This document shows, in pieces, positions 7,843-16,434 of a DNA stretch of 64,000 nt (its first letter is position 1; every line of letters begins with the position of its first letter). The position numbers and the translations under genes were made by a program. This DNA comes from Prauserella shujinwangii (GTDB lineage: Bacteria > Actinomycetota > Actinomycetes > Mycobacteriales > Pseudonocardiaceae). Below the pieces are notes generated by a model. The model was not told the origin of the DNA, did not search any database, and was given only the letters and a program-made list of their open reading frames with translations. Where the stretch lies: positions 124,001-188,000 of the forward strand of contig NZ_PVNH01000010.1 in NCBI RefSeq assembly GCF_003001955.1, read 5' to 3'.

Positions 7843-9440
7843 GCGTCGTGGACGGTCTCGCCCGCGCGGACGGTGCGCAGGCAGCGTGGCAGCGGGGCTC
7901 CGGGGTCGAGCGGCGGCAGCCCGGGCACGCGGGCGCGCGGGTCGGTGGACCAGCGCTGCACGCGGGAGTCCGGCGTCGCGACGACCAGTTCGGCCGCGTC
8001 CCACACGGCGTAGTGCGCGGGTGCGCCCGGAACGAGGCTGCCGGTGACGCCGTCGTGGACACCCGCCGCGCGGTGCCCGCCGCGGGTGTGCGCGTTGAAG
8101 GCCGCGCGGGCGGAAAGGCCGGCCCCGGGGGTGCGGTGGTGGACGGCGGCCCGCACGCTCGCCCACGGGTCGAGCGGGGTCACCGGGGCGTCGGAGCCAA
8201 AGGCGAGCACGACCCCCTCCGCGGCGAGTGCCGAGAAGGGATTGAGCCCGGCGGCCCGTTCGGCGCCCAGCCGCGTGGCGTACATGCCGCCGGAGCCGCC
8301 CCAGGCGGCGTCGAACTGCGGTTGCACGGAGGCGGCCACCCCCCACCCCGCCAGCGCGCGGGCCTGCTCGGTGTCGACCATCTCGACGTGTTCCAGCCGG
8401 TGCCTCGCCGCGGCGAGTGCCCTGCGGCCCAGCTTCTCCTCCGCCCGGCGCAGCCCTTCGACCACCTCGGCCACGGCGGCGTCCCCGATCACGTGAAAAC
8501 CGGCCTGCAGGCCGGCCTCGGTGCAGGCCACGACGTGCTCGGCGATCGCGCCCGCGTCGAGGTAGCGGGCGCCCGTGGTGCCGGGCCGGTCGGCGTAGGG
8601 CTCGTGCAGCGCCGCGGTGTGCGAGCCGAGGGCGCCGTCCACGAACAGGTCTCCCGCCAGCCCGGACGCGCCGAGCCGGCGCGCGGTGTCGATCGCGCCG
8701 TGCTCGCCCCAATAGGCCACGACCTCCGGCATCCCGGGTTCGGCGGCCAGCGCCAGCAGGTCGACCAGGTCCTCCTCGCCGGAGACGTCCGGACCGGCGC
8801 ACTCGTGCACGGCGACGATCCCGGCAGCGGCCGCGGCCCGCAGGAAGGCGCGCTGGGCCCGCTGCCGCTGGGCGGGGGTGACGGCGGCCCGCGCGGCGGC
8901 GCGGACCAGGTGGTGCGCCTGGCGGGTGAGCGGGCCTTCGGCCGACCAGCCGGCGGTGTCGCGGGCGCCGGGGGCGAGCTCCACGAGGGCGGTGGACACC
9001 AGCGCGGAGTGGACGTCGACCCGGCTCAGGTAGACGGGGACCTCGCCCGCGGCGGCGTCGAGCTCCGCCCGGCTCGGCAGCCGCCGGTCCCGCCAGCCGG
9101 ACTCGTCCCATCCGTGCGCGAGCAGCACCTCGCCGGGCACGGTGGAGACCGCCGCCTCGCGCACGGCGGCGAGCAGGCCTGCGGCGTCGCGCACGCCGGT
9201 GAGGTCGAGCCCGGACAGGTGCAGTCCCGTCGCCGTGGCGTGCACGTGCGCGTCGACGAAGGCGGGTGCGACGAACGCGCCGTCCAGCTCGACCACCTCG
9301 GCGTCGGGGTGCAGCGCCCGGCCCGGGCCGTCCTGGCCCACCCAGACGACGGTGCCGCCGGTCACGGCCATGGCCGTGGCGTCGGGCGAGTCCGGGGTGT
9401 GGATCCGGCCGCCGACGAGCAGGGTCGTGTTGTCGTTCAC
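7833..9440 (-). CDS. Amidohydrolase (YtcJ-like metal-dependent hydrolase)
   Basis: Predicted 535 aa, the size of YtcJ-type members of the amidohydrolase superfamily, TIM-barrel hydrolases of amide or related bonds whose substrates are mostly unknown. Metal-site features are the HVHATATG strand (about residue 65), FHVIGDAAVAEVVEG, LEHVEMVD and FGSDAPVTPLDPWASV near the end of the barrel. The N-terminus NDNTTLLVGGRIHTPDS is the usual small beta-sandwich. There is no signal peptide. The GTG at 9440 is chosen because this conserved beginning follows at once. The stop codon lies within a dispersed palindrome. It is divergent from the aminomutase-like gene, with two palindromic sites in the shared upstream region. 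Confidence 0.85.
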   Translation of the reverse strand: MNDNTTLLVGGRIHTPDSPDATAMAVTGGTVVWVGQDGPGRALHPDAEVVELDGAFVAPAFVDAHVHATATGLHLSGLDLTGVRDAAGLLAAVREAAVSTVPGEVLLAHGWDESGWRDRRLPSRAELDAAAGEVPVYLSRVDVHSALVSTALVELAPGARDTAGWSAEGPLTRQAHHLVRAAARAAVTPAQRQRAQRAFLRAAAAAGIVAVHECAGPDVSGEEDLVDLLALAAEPGMPEVVAYWGEHGAIDTARRLGASGLAGDLFVDGALGSHTAALHEPYADRPGTTGARYLDAGAIAEHVVACTEAGLQAGFHVIGDAAVAEVVEGLRRAEEKLGRRALAAARHRLEHVEMVDTEQARALAGWGVAASVQPQFDAAWGGSGGMYATRLGAERAAGLNPFSALAAEGVVLAFGSDAPVTPLDPWASVRAAVHHRTPGAGLSARAAFNAHTRGGHRAAGVHDGVTGSLVPGAPAHYAVWDAAELVVATPDSRVQRWSTDPRARVPGLPPLDPGAPLPRCLRTVRAGETVHDALS

Positions 9441-9492
9441 GCCCCGAGTCTGCCTGGCCGCTCCCCGCTGGGCACGAGGCGGTCCCCTTGCC

Positions 9493-9507
9493 TGTGACCT
9501 CGTCACA
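9493..9507. promoter_or_regulatory. Palindromic site upstream of amidohydrolase and aminomutase
   Basis: TGTGACCTCGTCACA is a perfect 6-bp inverted repeat with a 3-nt centre, in the 151-bp divergent intergenic region. It could be a repressor or activator site; the cognate regulator is unknown. Confidence 0.4.
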
Positions 9508-9530
9508 TAACACGACCGTAACGGCAATAT

Positions 9531-9559
9531 TTGCTCTCAGAGGGTCCTGTGACAGGATA
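9531..9559 (+). promoter_or_regulatory. Putative promoter and operator of the aminomutase gene
   Basis: TTGCTC at 9531-9536 and AGGATA at 9554-9559 are spaced 17 nt. The spacer carries the palindrome CCTGTGACAGG (9546-9556), whose right end overlaps the -10, a good position for repression. The surrounding sequence is unusually AT-rich for this window. Confidence 0.4.
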
Positions 9560-9591
9560 TTTTCACGCGATCCCGACAGCTAGGAGCAGAA

Positions 9592-10983
9592 GTGACTGCG
9601 ACCCAGACACCTGCCTCGCCCACGGCCGACACCCACGAGCAACAGCCGTACACCTACCGCCGGACCGAGCTGGTCGAACCCGACTGGCGCCGGTTCCCGG
9701 GCTGGCGGGACGTGACCGAGGCCGAATGGCGCGACGCCCAGTGGCAGCGGGTCCACTGCGTCCGCAACCTCAAGCAGCTGCGGGCGCTCATGGGCGACCT
9801 GCTGGAGGAACGGTTCTACGAGGACCTCGCGGCCGACCAGCACGACATGGCCACGATGTCGATGCTGCTGCCCCCGCAGATGCTCAACACGATGGCACCG
9901 CACGCGGGTTCCGACCCGCAGAAGGTCACCGAAGCCTTCTACGCCGACCCGATCCGCCGGTACATGCTTCCGGTGCGCAGTGACCGCGACCCGGTGTGGC
10001 CCAGCCACCCGCACTCGGAACGCGACTCGCTGCACGAGGCCGAGATGTGGGTGGTCGAGGGCCTGACCCACCGCTACCCCACCAAGGTGCTCGCCGAGCT
10101 GCTGTCCACGTGCCCGCAGTACTGCGGCCACTGCACGCGGATGGACCTGGTCGGCAACTCCACCGAACAGATCGACAAGCACAAGCTCGAACTGAAACCG
10201 GTCGACCGGCAGGACGCCATGATCGACTACCTGAAGCGCACCCCCGGGGTACGCGACGTCGTGGTCTCCGGCGGTGACGTCGCCAACGTGCCGTGGCACC
10301 AGCTGGAGGCGTTCCTCATGCGCCTGCTGGACATCGACACGGTCCGCGACATCCGCCTCGCCACGAAGGCGCTGGCCGGCCTGCCGCAGCACTGGCTGCA
10401 GCCGAAGGTCGTGGAAGGCCTCGAGCGGGTCGCCGGGACCGCGCACCGCCGCGGGGTGAACCTCGCCATCCACACGCACGTCAACCACGCGCAGTCGGTG
10501 ACCCCGCTGGTGGCCGAGGCGTCCCGCACCGCCCTCGACGTCGGGGTGCGCGACGTCCGCAACCAGGGCGTGCTGATGCGCGGGGTGAACGCGACCCAGG
10601 AGCAGCTGCTGGACCTGTGCTTCGCGCTGCAGGGCGAGGCGAACATCCTGCCGTACTACTTCTACATGTGCGACATGATCCCGAACGCCGAGCACTGGCG
10701 GCTCGCCGTGTGGGAGGCGCAGGAGCTGCAGCACGCGATCATGGGTTACCTGCCCGGCTACGCCACCCCGCGGATCGTGTGCGACGTGCCCTACGTCGGC
10801 AAGCGCTGGGTGCACCAGCTCGCCGAGTACGACCGGGAACGCGGCGTCTCGTACTGGACGAAGAACTACCGCACCGGCATCGAGCTGGACGACCCCGAGG
10901 CGCTGCGCCGCCGCTACCCCTACTACGACCCGATCTCCACACTTCCCGAGGCGGGCAGGCAGTGGTGGGCGGACCAGCGCTGA
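9592..10983 (+). CDS. Lysine 2,3-aminomutase-like radical SAM/PLP enzyme
   Basis: Predicted 463 aa. Enzymes of this family use S-adenosylmethionine, a 4Fe-4S cluster and pyridoxal phosphate to move an amino group from C2 to C3. The cluster motif is CPQYCGHC (Cys 174, 178, 181), followed by the SAM-binding strand DVVVSGGDV. PYYFYMCDM (Asp 361) and CDVPYVGK (Asp 398, Lys 404) align with the substrate Asp residues and the PLP-binding Lys of lysine 2,3-aminomutase, but the Lys sits in VPYVGKRW rather than a Gly-rich PGGGGK loop. With both Asp positions kept, lysine is a possible substrate; this is inference. No beta-lysine acetyltransferase gene is nearby. The GTG start has TAGGAG 8 nt upstream. 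A family A palindrome follows the stop. Confidence 0.85.
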   Translation: MTATQTPASPTADTHEQQPYTYRRTELVEPDWRRFPGWRDVTEAEWRDAQWQRVHCVRNLKQLRALMGDLLEERFYEDLAADQHDMATMSMLLPPQMLNTMAPHAGSDPQKVTEAFYADPIRRYMLPVRSDRDPVWPSHPHSERDSLHEAEMWVVEGLTHRYPTKVLAELLSTCPQYCGHCTRMDLVGNSTEQIDKHKLELKPVDRQDAMIDYLKRTPGVRDVVVSGGDVANVPWHQLEAFLMRLLDIDTVRDIRLATKALAGLPQHWLQPKVVEGLERVAGTAHRRGVNLAIHTHVNHAQSVTPLVAEASRTALDVGVRDVRNQGVLMRGVNATQEQLLDLCFALQGEANILPYYFYMCDMIPNAEHWRLAVWEAQELQHAIMGYLPGYATPRIVCDVPYVGKRWVHQLAEYDRERGVSYWTKNYRTGIELDDPEALRRRYPYYDPISTLPEAGRQWWADQR

Positions 10984-11023
10984 GCCAGGGCTGAGCCACA
11001 TCCGCGCCGGTGCCGTGCCCGGT

Positions 11024-11079
11024 CCCCGCTCGTGCGTGGGAAACGTGGTGAGAACCACGCTCCCCACGCACGAGCGGGG
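11024..11079. repeat. Dispersed palindrome, family A copy 2 (terminator-like)
   Basis: Two 26-nt arms match at 24 positions around a 4-nt loop; the left arm begins CCCCGCTCGTGCGTGGGAAA. It lies between two convergent genes, ending 6 bp before the HAD gene stop, an ideal position for a bidirectional terminator. Confidence 0.85.
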
Positions 11080-11085
11080 CGGGCG

Positions 11086-11781
11086 CTAGAAGTGGTGCAC
11101 CAGGTCGGTGAACCGCGGCAGGTGCAGCACGCCGTCGTCGGCGGGGTCCAGCTCGTCGTGTTCGAGCACCCAGGTGTTGTCGTTCGGGATGAACACCGCG
11201 CCCAGCCCCGCCTGCCGGGCAGGCAGGATGTCGGACTTCGGTGAGTTGCCGATCATCCAGGTGCGCTCGGGCGCCAGCGACTCCGCCTCGGTGAGCTGCC
11301 AGTAGGTGTCGGCGTTCTTCTCGGCGACGATGTGCACGCTGCGGAAGTGCCGTTCCAGCCGGGAGACGTCGAGCTTGCGCCGCTGCTCGGCCGGATCCCC
11401 CTTGGTGAGCAACAACAGTTCGTGCCGCTGCCCGAGCGCGGTCAGCGTCTCGGCCACACCGGGCACCAGCTCGACCCGGTTCTCCAGCAGGGCGGCGGCC
11501 AGCTCGTCGATCCTGCGGTGCTCGGCCTCGGTCGCCTCGCGCTCGCGCAACCGGGTCAGGCACTCGCGCAGGCTGCGGAGGAACACCCTGCTGCCGTAGC
11601 CGTGCACGGCGGAGTTCGCCCGCTCGATGTCGTCGAGGATCGCGCGGATCTCGCCGCGGTCGAGGGTGGGATGCGCCAGCCAGTCGAGGAAGTCGTCGAT
11701 CACGCGCTCGAACAGGACGTTGTTCTCCCACAACGTGTCGTCGGCGTCGAAGATCAGCACCTGGTTGTCGCGGCGGCGCAT
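11086..11781 (-). CDS. HAD-superfamily hydrolase
   Basis: Predicted 231 aa, probably a small-molecule phosphatase. Motif I is at the N-terminus, LIFDADDTLWENN with the DxD nucleophile pair; motif II is LLLLTKGDP; motifs III/IV correspond to VAEKNADTYWQL and WMIGNSPKSDILPA. The Asp after DA in motif I and the helical cap from about residue 20 to 100 suggest a subfamily I enzyme. The substrate cannot be inferred. The ATG start has a GGGGAGGA ribosome-binding site. It is divergent from the secreted esterase gene and convergent with the aminomutase gene. Confidence 0.85.
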   Translation of the reverse strand: MRRRDNQVLIFDADDTLWENNVLFERVIDDFLDWLAHPTLDRGEIRAILDDIERANSAVHGYGSRVFLRSLRECLTRLREREATEAEHRRIDELAAALLENRVELVPGVAETLTALGQRHELLLLTKGDPAEQRRKLDVSRLERHFRSVHIVAEKNADTYWQLTEAESLAPERTWMIGNSPKSDILPARQAGLGAVFIPNDNTWVLEHDELDPADDGVLHLPRFTDLVHHF

Positions 11782-11855
11782 CGCTGTCCTCCCCTCGGTC
11801 CGCGGGACGCCGGAGTGTACCCATGGGACGGTGACCGAGAGCCACCGGTTTTCCC

Positions 11856-11861
11856 TAGACT
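11856..11861 (+). promoter_or_regulatory. -10 element of a leaderless promoter (SGNH hydrolase)
   Basis: TAGACT lies 7 nt before the ATG at 11869. There is no Shine-Dalgarno sequence, consistent with a leaderless mRNA. Confidence 0.5.
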
Positions 11862-11868
11862 GGTCGCG

Positions 11869-12942
11869 ATGCTCAGACTGCGCTGGTGGCTTGGAGCGAT
11901 CGCGCTCGTCGGGGTCGCCGCGCTCGTCGCCGTGTTCGTCATCGTCGGCGACGACGCCCCCGGTCCCGTCGATCCACCCGGCCCACCCGGAACGGGCCCG
12001 CTGACGATCGTGTCGATGGGCGACAGCACACTCTCCGGCGAGGGCGCGGGCGACTACACCCCCGCCACCGACGGCAAGGACGGCAACTGGTGCCATCGCT
12101 CCCCCCATGCCGAGGTGCACCAGATCGAGCTGCCCGGCATCACCGAGTCGGTCAACTTCGCCTGCTCCGGCGCGCCGTCCGCGCACGTCGCCCTCGGCGA
12201 CGTCGAGCAGTGGACCGAGCCGTCGCAGTCGCAGCAGCTGGCGGAGCTGACCGAGACGCACCGGGTGGCCGCGGTCGTGGTCGCGGTGGGCGCCAACGAC
12301 GATCCCCAGTTCTCCCGGCTGATCTCCGAGTGCTTCACCGCGTGGTTCATGTCCGAGCGCGCGCCTTGCAGCGACCAGATCAAGCGTGACTGGCAGGCCC
12401 GGATCGACGCGATGGTGCCCAAGGTCGCCGGCGCGCTGAAGGACATCAGGAAGGTGCTGCGCGACCGGGGCTACTCCGACGAGGACTACGAGCTGGTGCT
12501 GCAGTCCTACGCGGCACCGATCGGGCCGGACATGCCCGAGCGGCTGCGCAACCTCGACGGCTGCCCCTTCCGCAAGGAGGACCTGCACTGGATCAGCGAC
12601 GGCGGCACCGCCACGCTCTCGGCGGGCCTGCGCACCGCGGCCGAACAGGCGGGCGCCCGCTTCCTGGATCTGTCCCGGGCAGGCCGGGGACACCAGGCGT
12701 GCAGTGGCGGCGACGATCCCAGCTCCGAGTGGTTCACCCGGTTCACCGTCCAGTGGGACTACCTGAAGTCCGTCGACCGGGCGTCGCACGCACTGGCGGA
12801 GTCGTTCCACCCGAACGCCCGCGGCCACGCGCAGTTCGCCCGCTGCGTCAGCGAGTTCCTGGTCACCGACGACGATGCGGCCGCCTGCCTGGAGGGTGAG
12901 GACGGCAACCTGCACCCGGCCCGCTCGGTGCTGGCCGGGTGA
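11869..12942 (+). CDS. Membrane-anchored or secreted SGNH/GDSL-family hydrolase
   Basis: Predicted 357 aa. An N-terminal segment LRWWLGAIALVGVAALVAVF (residues about 4-24) is a signal peptide or anchor, followed by a Pro/Gly linker. The catalytic domain has block I at VSMGDSTLSGEGAGDY (Ser nucleophile), block III at VVVAVGANDDPQFS, and the His of block V at AESFHPNARGHAQFA. Several Cys pairs probably form disulfides outside the membrane. Family members are esterases, lipases or acyl-carbohydrate esterases acting on lipids or cell-wall polymers; the substrate is unknown. The start ATG is supported by the TAGACT 7 nt upstream. Confidence 0.87.
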   Translation: MLRLRWWLGAIALVGVAALVAVFVIVGDDAPGPVDPPGPPGTGPLTIVSMGDSTLSGEGAGDYTPATDGKDGNWCHRSPHAEVHQIELPGITESVNFACSGAPSAHVALGDVEQWTEPSQSQQLAELTETHRVAAVVVAVGANDDPQFSRLISECFTAWFMSERAPCSDQIKRDWQARIDAMVPKVAGALKDIRKVLRDRGYSDEDYELVLQSYAAPIGPDMPERLRNLDGCPFRKEDLHWISDGGTATLSAGLRTAAEQAGARFLDLSRAGRGHQACSGGDDPSSEWFTRFTVQWDYLKSVDRASHALAESFHPNARGHAQFARCVSEFLVTDDDAAACLEGEDGNLHPARSVLAG

Positions 12943-12955
12943 ACGCCGCCGCCCG

Positions 12956-13255
12956 CTACAGGTCCAGGGCCGCCCGCAGCGCGCTGTCGATCTGCTCCTG
13001 CACGTCGGTGCCGATCGCCGCGACGTACTCGCCCAGCCACGGCCGGTACACGCGCGTCAGGTTGAGGGTGGACACCCAGTAGCGGCCGTCCACCGCCACC
13101 CCGAGGATGTCCCTCGGGTCGTCCTCGAGCAGTTCGGTGCCCAGCAGCCAGGGTCGCTCGGAGTCGTTGACCCCGTCGGAGGACAGCAGCAGCACCGAGC
13201 GGGAGCGCTCCGGCTGGGTCGGCGGGTGGTAGGTCCAGACCTCACCCCTGCGCAC
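12956..13255 (-). CDS. Probable MazF/PemK-like toxin
   Basis: Predicted 99 aa. The beginning, VRRGEVWTYHPPTQPERSRS followed by VLLLSSDGVND, resembles the start of MazF/PemK-type mRNA interferases, which begin with a basic GEVW strand and continue to a hydrophobic strand with a Ser. The C-terminus holds a helix, VQEQIDSALRAALDL. Conservation is moderate, so activity is uncertain. It overlaps the preceding small gene by 14 nt, the usual order antitoxin then toxin. The GTG at 13255 is chosen because the family motif starts at residue 2. Confidence 0.6.
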   Translation of the reverse strand: MRRGEVWTYHPPTQPERSRSVLLLSSDGVNDSERPWLLGTELLEDDPRDILGVAVDGRYWVSTLNLTRVYRPWLGEYVAAIGTDVQEQIDSALRAALDL

Positions 13256-13508
13256 GCAGGCGCTCCAGCGCGGTCGCGACCTCCTGCTCGTCGGCTCGCG
13301 CCAGTGCGGCCGCGTGCTCGGTGTGCTCCCCGCCCCCCGCACGCGCACCGGAGCCGGCCCAGTAGCCGGTACGCACGGCCTCGCGCCGGGCCGCCTTCGA
13401 CAGCCACGACGACACCGACACCCCGTGCGCCTTCGCGGCCCGTTCGGCGAACTCCAGCGCTCCCGCGTCCAGCGAGAGCGTCACCTTGCGCGTTGCCATA
13501 TCTTTCAT
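13242..13508 (-). CDS. Probable antitoxin of a type II toxin-antitoxin pair
   Basis: Predicted 88 aa. The N-terminus ATRKVTLSLDAGALEFAERA followed by AKAHGVSVSSWLSKA has the pattern of a ribbon-helix-helix DNA-binding domain: one beta strand with alternating Lys/Thr/Leu and two helices. The C-terminal half is Ala/Glu/Arg-rich and probably disordered until it binds the toxin. It overlaps the toxin gene by 14 nt. Two starts are possible: ATG 13508 (MKDM) and ATG 13499; neither has a strong ribosome-binding site. The pair is inferred from gene order and N-terminal patterns, not from a clear family match. Confidence 0.6.
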   Translation of the reverse strand: MKDMATRKVTLSLDAGALEFAERAAKAHGVSVSSWLSKAARREAVRTGYWAGSGARAGGGEHTEHAAALARADEQEVATALERLRAQG

Positions 13509-13526
13509 CGTACCGTTCGCCCGGCC

Positions 13527-13982
13527 CTAGAGGGTCGGCGAACGGCCCTCGAACGGCGTCGAAAGCACCACCGTGGTCCGGGTGGACACCTTCGCCGACT
13601 CCCGGATGCGGCGCAGCAGGTCCTCCAGCGCCAGCGGTGACGCCACCCGCACCAGCAGGATGTACGACTCGTCCCCGGCCACCGAGTAACACGACTCGAT
13701 CTCGCGGATGTGCTCCAGGCGCTGCGGGTAGTCGTCGGGTGCGGCGGGGTCGTTCGGCGTGAGCGAGATGAGCGCGGTGAGCGGCAGGCCGATCTGCTCG
13801 CCGTCGAGCTTGGCCGTGTAACCGCGGATGACGCCCCGCTGCTCCAGCCGCCGTACCCGCTGGTGCACCGCGGACACCGAGAGCCCCACCCGCTCGGCGA
13901 GGTCGGTGAAGCTGCGCCTGCCGTCCGCCGCGAGCTCGCGCACGATCGCCTGGTCGAGCGGTTCGAGCGAGCCGTTGCTCAT
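13527..13982 (-). CDS. Lrp/AsnC-family transcriptional regulator
   Basis: Predicted 151 aa, the standard size. The N-terminal winged helix is LDQAIVRELAADGRRSFTDL with recognition helix LSVSAVHQRVRRLEQRG, followed by VIRGYTAKLD. The C-terminal RAM domain spans about residues 70-150 (ALISLTPND, SCYSVAGDESYILLVRV) and binds an amino-acid effector while driving oligomerisation. Its ATG overlaps the stop of the upstream M24 peptidase (ATGA), so translation is coupled. It may regulate the peptidase operon or amino-acid metabolism nearby; this is inferred from position only. Confidence 0.92.
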   Translation of the reverse strand: MSNGSLEPLDQAIVRELAADGRRSFTDLAERVGLSVSAVHQRVRRLEQRGVIRGYTAKLDGEQIGLPLTALISLTPNDPAAPDDYPQRLEHIREIESCYSVAGDESYILLVRVASPLALEDLLRRIRESAKVSTRTTVVLSTPFEGRSPTL

Positions 13983-15118
13983 GAGTCGAGCACGACGAGC
14001 TCGTGCGGCCGGTTGTTCAGCGGCTCGGCGCCGTCCGTGGTCACGACGACGATGTCCTCGATGCGCGCGCCCCAGCGGCCGGGCTGGTAGATGCCGGGCT
14101 CGACGCTGAACGCCATCCCCTGCTCCAGCGGCAGGTCGTTGCCGCCCATCACGTAGGGCTCCTCGTGCACGTCCAGGCCGATGCCGTGCCCGGTGCGGTG
14201 GATGAAGTACTCGCCGAGACCGGCCTCCGCGATGATCCCGCGGGCGACGTCGTCGATGTGTCCCGCGCTCACCCCGGGCCGCACGGCCTCGACGGCCGCC
14301 CGCTGCGCCCGCTGGAGCACCGCGTAGGTGTCGGCCACGTCGGCGTCCCTGGGCTCGCCGACCGCGTAGGTGCGGGTGGAGTCGGAGTTGTAGCCCTCCG
14401 GGATCGGGCCGCCGATGTCGACCACGACGACATCGCCGCGTTCGATCACACGATCCGAGACGTCGTGGTGCGGGCTGGCGCCGTGCGGGCCCGAGCCGAC
14501 GATCACGAACTCGGCCTCGGTGTGCCCCTCCGCCACGATGGCGGCCGCGATGTCGGCTCCCACCTGCGCCTCGGTGCGGCCCGGGCGCAGCCACTCGCCC
14601 ATCCGCGCGTGCACGCGGTCGATCGCCTCGCCCGCCTTGCGCAGGGCGGCGATCTCGGCGGCGTCCTTGCGCATCCGCAGTTCCCGCAGCACCGGACCGG
14701 CCAGCCGCTGCTCGGCGCCCGGCAGCGCGCGGCGCAGCGCCAGGACGTGCAACGCGACCATGGTGTCGCTGACCGCGACCCGGCCGGGGCTGCCGAGCCG
14801 GTCGGCCACGAGCCGGTAGGGGTCGTCGCCGTCCACCCAGGTGACCAGCTCGACGCCGAGGTCGTCGGTGGGCACGGCGGCGTAGCCGGGTGCCTCCAGC
14901 CTGGGCAGCACCAGCGCGGGCGGCGAACCGTCCGCGGGCAGGACGAGCGTGGTCAGTCGTTCGAACGAGCCGCCCGCCTGGCCGAGCAGGTACCGCAGGT
15001 CCGAACCGGGCGCGATGAGCAACGCGTCCGTCCCGGCGTCCGCGGCGACGCGACGGGCGCGGTCGAGGCGGGCGCGGAGGCTGGCGGGGTCGGGGGCGGG
15101 TGCGGAACGGCTCGACAT
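13979..15118 (-). CDS. pepQ: M24-family Xaa-Pro dipeptidase/aminopeptidase
   Basis: Predicted 379 aa, corresponding in position to mycobacterial PepE (Rv2089c). It would cleave peptides with proline at the second position. The N-terminal creatinase-like domain covers roughly residues 1-140. The pita-bread catalytic domain carries the five metal ligands: Asp in [12 protein letters not shown], Asp in [12 protein letters not shown], His in [15 protein letters not shown], Glu in [12 protein letters not shown] and Glu in [10 protein letters not shown]. The start at 15118 (MSSRS) is preferred over ATG 15124 because TAGGCT lies exactly 7 nt upstream of 15118. The stop overlaps the Lrp start by 4 nt, so the two are one operon. 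Confidence 0.92.
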   Translation of the reverse strand: MSSRSAPAPDPASLRARLDRARRVAADAGTDALLIAPGSDLRYLLGQAGGSFERLTTLVLPADGSPPALVLPRLEAPGYAAVPTDDLGVELVTWVDGDDPYRLVADRLGSPGRVAVSDTMVALHVLALRRALPGAEQRLAGPVLRELRMRKDAAEIAALRKAGEAIDRVHARMGEWLRPGRTEAQVGADIAAAIVAEGHTEAEFVIVGSGPHGASPHHDVSDRVIERGDVVVVDIGGPIPEGYNSDSTRTYAVGEPRDADVADTYAVLQRAQRAAVEAVRPGVSAGHIDDVARGIIAEAGLGEYFIHRTGHGIGLDVHEEPYVMGGNDLPLEQGMAFSVEPGIYQPGRWGARIEDIVVVTTDGAEPLNNRPHELVVLDS

Positions 15119-15125
15119 GACCATG

Positions 15126-15131
15126 AGCCTA
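15126..15131 (-). promoter_or_regulatory. -10 element of a leaderless promoter (pepQ-lrp)
   Basis: TAGGCT on the minus strand, 7 nt from the ATG at 15118 but only 1 nt from the alternative ATG at 15124. This selects the shorter start. Confidence 0.5.
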
Positions 15132-15221
15132 GTGCCCTCGCGGTGGGGCGCCGCCGAAGCCCGCCGGTGCCGACCGCGCGGCGGCGTGTCGGCGGTCGGC
15201 CGTTCGTGGCACGCTGTGCGG

Positions 15222-16163
15222 GTGACCGCTCCCCTCGCTCTGCTGGACGCCGCGAGCCTGTACTTCCGGTCGTACTTCGCGCTGCCCGAGTCGATGACCG
15301 CGCCCGACGGCACACCGGTGAACGCGGTCCGCGGGTTCGCCGACACGCTGGCCAGGATCCTCACCGACCGCAGGCCCGGCCGCCTGGTGGCGTGCCTGGA
15401 CGCGGACTGGCGCCCGCAGTTCCGGGTGGACCTGCTGCCCAGCTACAAGGCACACCGCGTGGCCGAGACCGGTGCCGGAGGGCCGGACGTCGAGGAGGTG
15501 CCCGACACGCTCACCCCGCAGGTGCCGGTCATCCTCGAACTACTGGAGGCGGTCGGGCTGGCGACGGCGGAGGCCGCCGGGTACGAGGCCGACGACGTGA
15601 TCGGCACCCTGGCCACGCGGGAGGACGCCGACCCGGTCGAGGTGGTCACCGGAGACCGCGACCTGTTCCAGCTGGTCCGGGCCGAGCCCACCCCGGTGTC
15701 GGTGATCTACGTCGGCAAGGGCTGGGCGAAGGCGGAGGTGCTCGGCCCGGCCGAGGTGGCCGCCCGCTACGGCGTGCCGGTGGACAGCGCCGGGCCCGCC
15801 TACGCCGACATGGCCGCGCTGCGGGGCGACCCCTCGGACGGGCTGCCCGGCGTCGCCGGGATCGGCGAGAAGACCGCGGCGAAGCTGATCACCCAGTTCG
15901 GCTCGCTGGAGGCGCTGCTCAAGGCGGCCCGGGACGAGAGCCCGGAGGTTCCGGTGAAGACCAGGACGCGGCTGGCCGAGGCCGCCGAGTACCTCGCGGC
16001 GGCGCCCACCGTGGTGCGGGTGGCGCCGGACGCCCCGGTCGTGCTGTCCGGGGACGACCGGGTGCCCCCGGCGCCCGCCGATCCCGACCGGGTCGCGGCG
16101 CTCGCCGAGCGCTGGAACCTCGGCGGCTCCGTGGACCGCCTGCTCAAGGCCCTGTCCGGCTGA
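15222..16163 (+). CDS. Stand-alone 5'-3' exonuclease (PolI N-terminal domain-like)
   Basis: Predicted 313 aa, equivalent in position to mycobacterial Rv2090. It is a FEN/5'-nuclease without an attached polymerase domain. Active-site Asp/Glu residues appear in [48 protein letters not shown] and [12 protein letters not shown]. The helix-3-turn-helix DNA-binding element is [20 protein letters not shown] followed by GEKTAAKL. Such proteins remove flaps or RNA primers. The GTG at 15222 has a CACGCT hexamer 6 nt upstream. It is divergent from the peptidase gene and ends 2 bp before a convergent small gene. Confidence 0.92.
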   Translation: MTAPLALLDAASLYFRSYFALPESMTAPDGTPVNAVRGFADTLARILTDRRPGRLVACLDADWRPQFRVDLLPSYKAHRVAETGAGGPDVEEVPDTLTPQVPVILELLEAVGLATAEAAGYEADDVIGTLATREDADPVEVVTGDRDLFQLVRAEPTPVSVIYVGKGWAKAEVLGPAEVAARYGVPVDSAGPAYADMAALRGDPSDGLPGVAGIGEKTAAKLITQFGSLEALLKAARDESPEVPVKTRTRLAEAAEYLAAAPTVVRVAPDAPVVLSGDDRVPPAPADPDRVAALAERWNLGGSVDRLLKALSG

Positions 16164-16165
16164 GT

Positions 16166-16414
16166 TCAGCGGTCACGGCGGTCACGGCGGTCACGGCGGT
16201 GGCGGCGGGCGAAGGCGGTCCAGCGGATGTCCCTGCCGAACCAGCCCGCCTGCTGGCCCGCCCTGGTGTCCCTGCGCGTGTCCCGCACGTCGGCCCACAT
16301 CGAGCCGGAGTCGCGGAGCCGGTGTCCCCGGCTCCGCGCGCGCAGGTCGATCAGGAAGGCCGGCAGCAGGACGAACACGACGATGCCGAGCAGCACCCAG
16401 AGCACCGGACTCAT
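16166..16414 (-). CDS. Small single-pass membrane protein, unknown
   Basis: Predicted 82 aa. An N-terminal transmembrane segment, SPVLWVLLGIVVFVLLPAFL, is followed by a basic, soluble tail ending in repeats of RRDRRDRRD. The tail repeat is encoded by three tandem 9-bp units of CGGTCACGG (minus-strand sense CCGTGACCG) at about 16173-16199, so its length may vary between strains. No family is recognised. It ends 2 bp from the convergent exonuclease stop and precedes nothing on its own strand, so it may be a monocistronic gene. Confidence 0.55.
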   Translation of the reverse strand: MSPVLWVLLGIVVFVLLPAFLIDLRARSRGHRLRDSGSMWADVRDTRRDTRAGQQAGWFGRDIRWTAFARRHRRDRRDRRDR

Positions 16415-16434
16415 CGCTCACCCCCTGACGCGGG

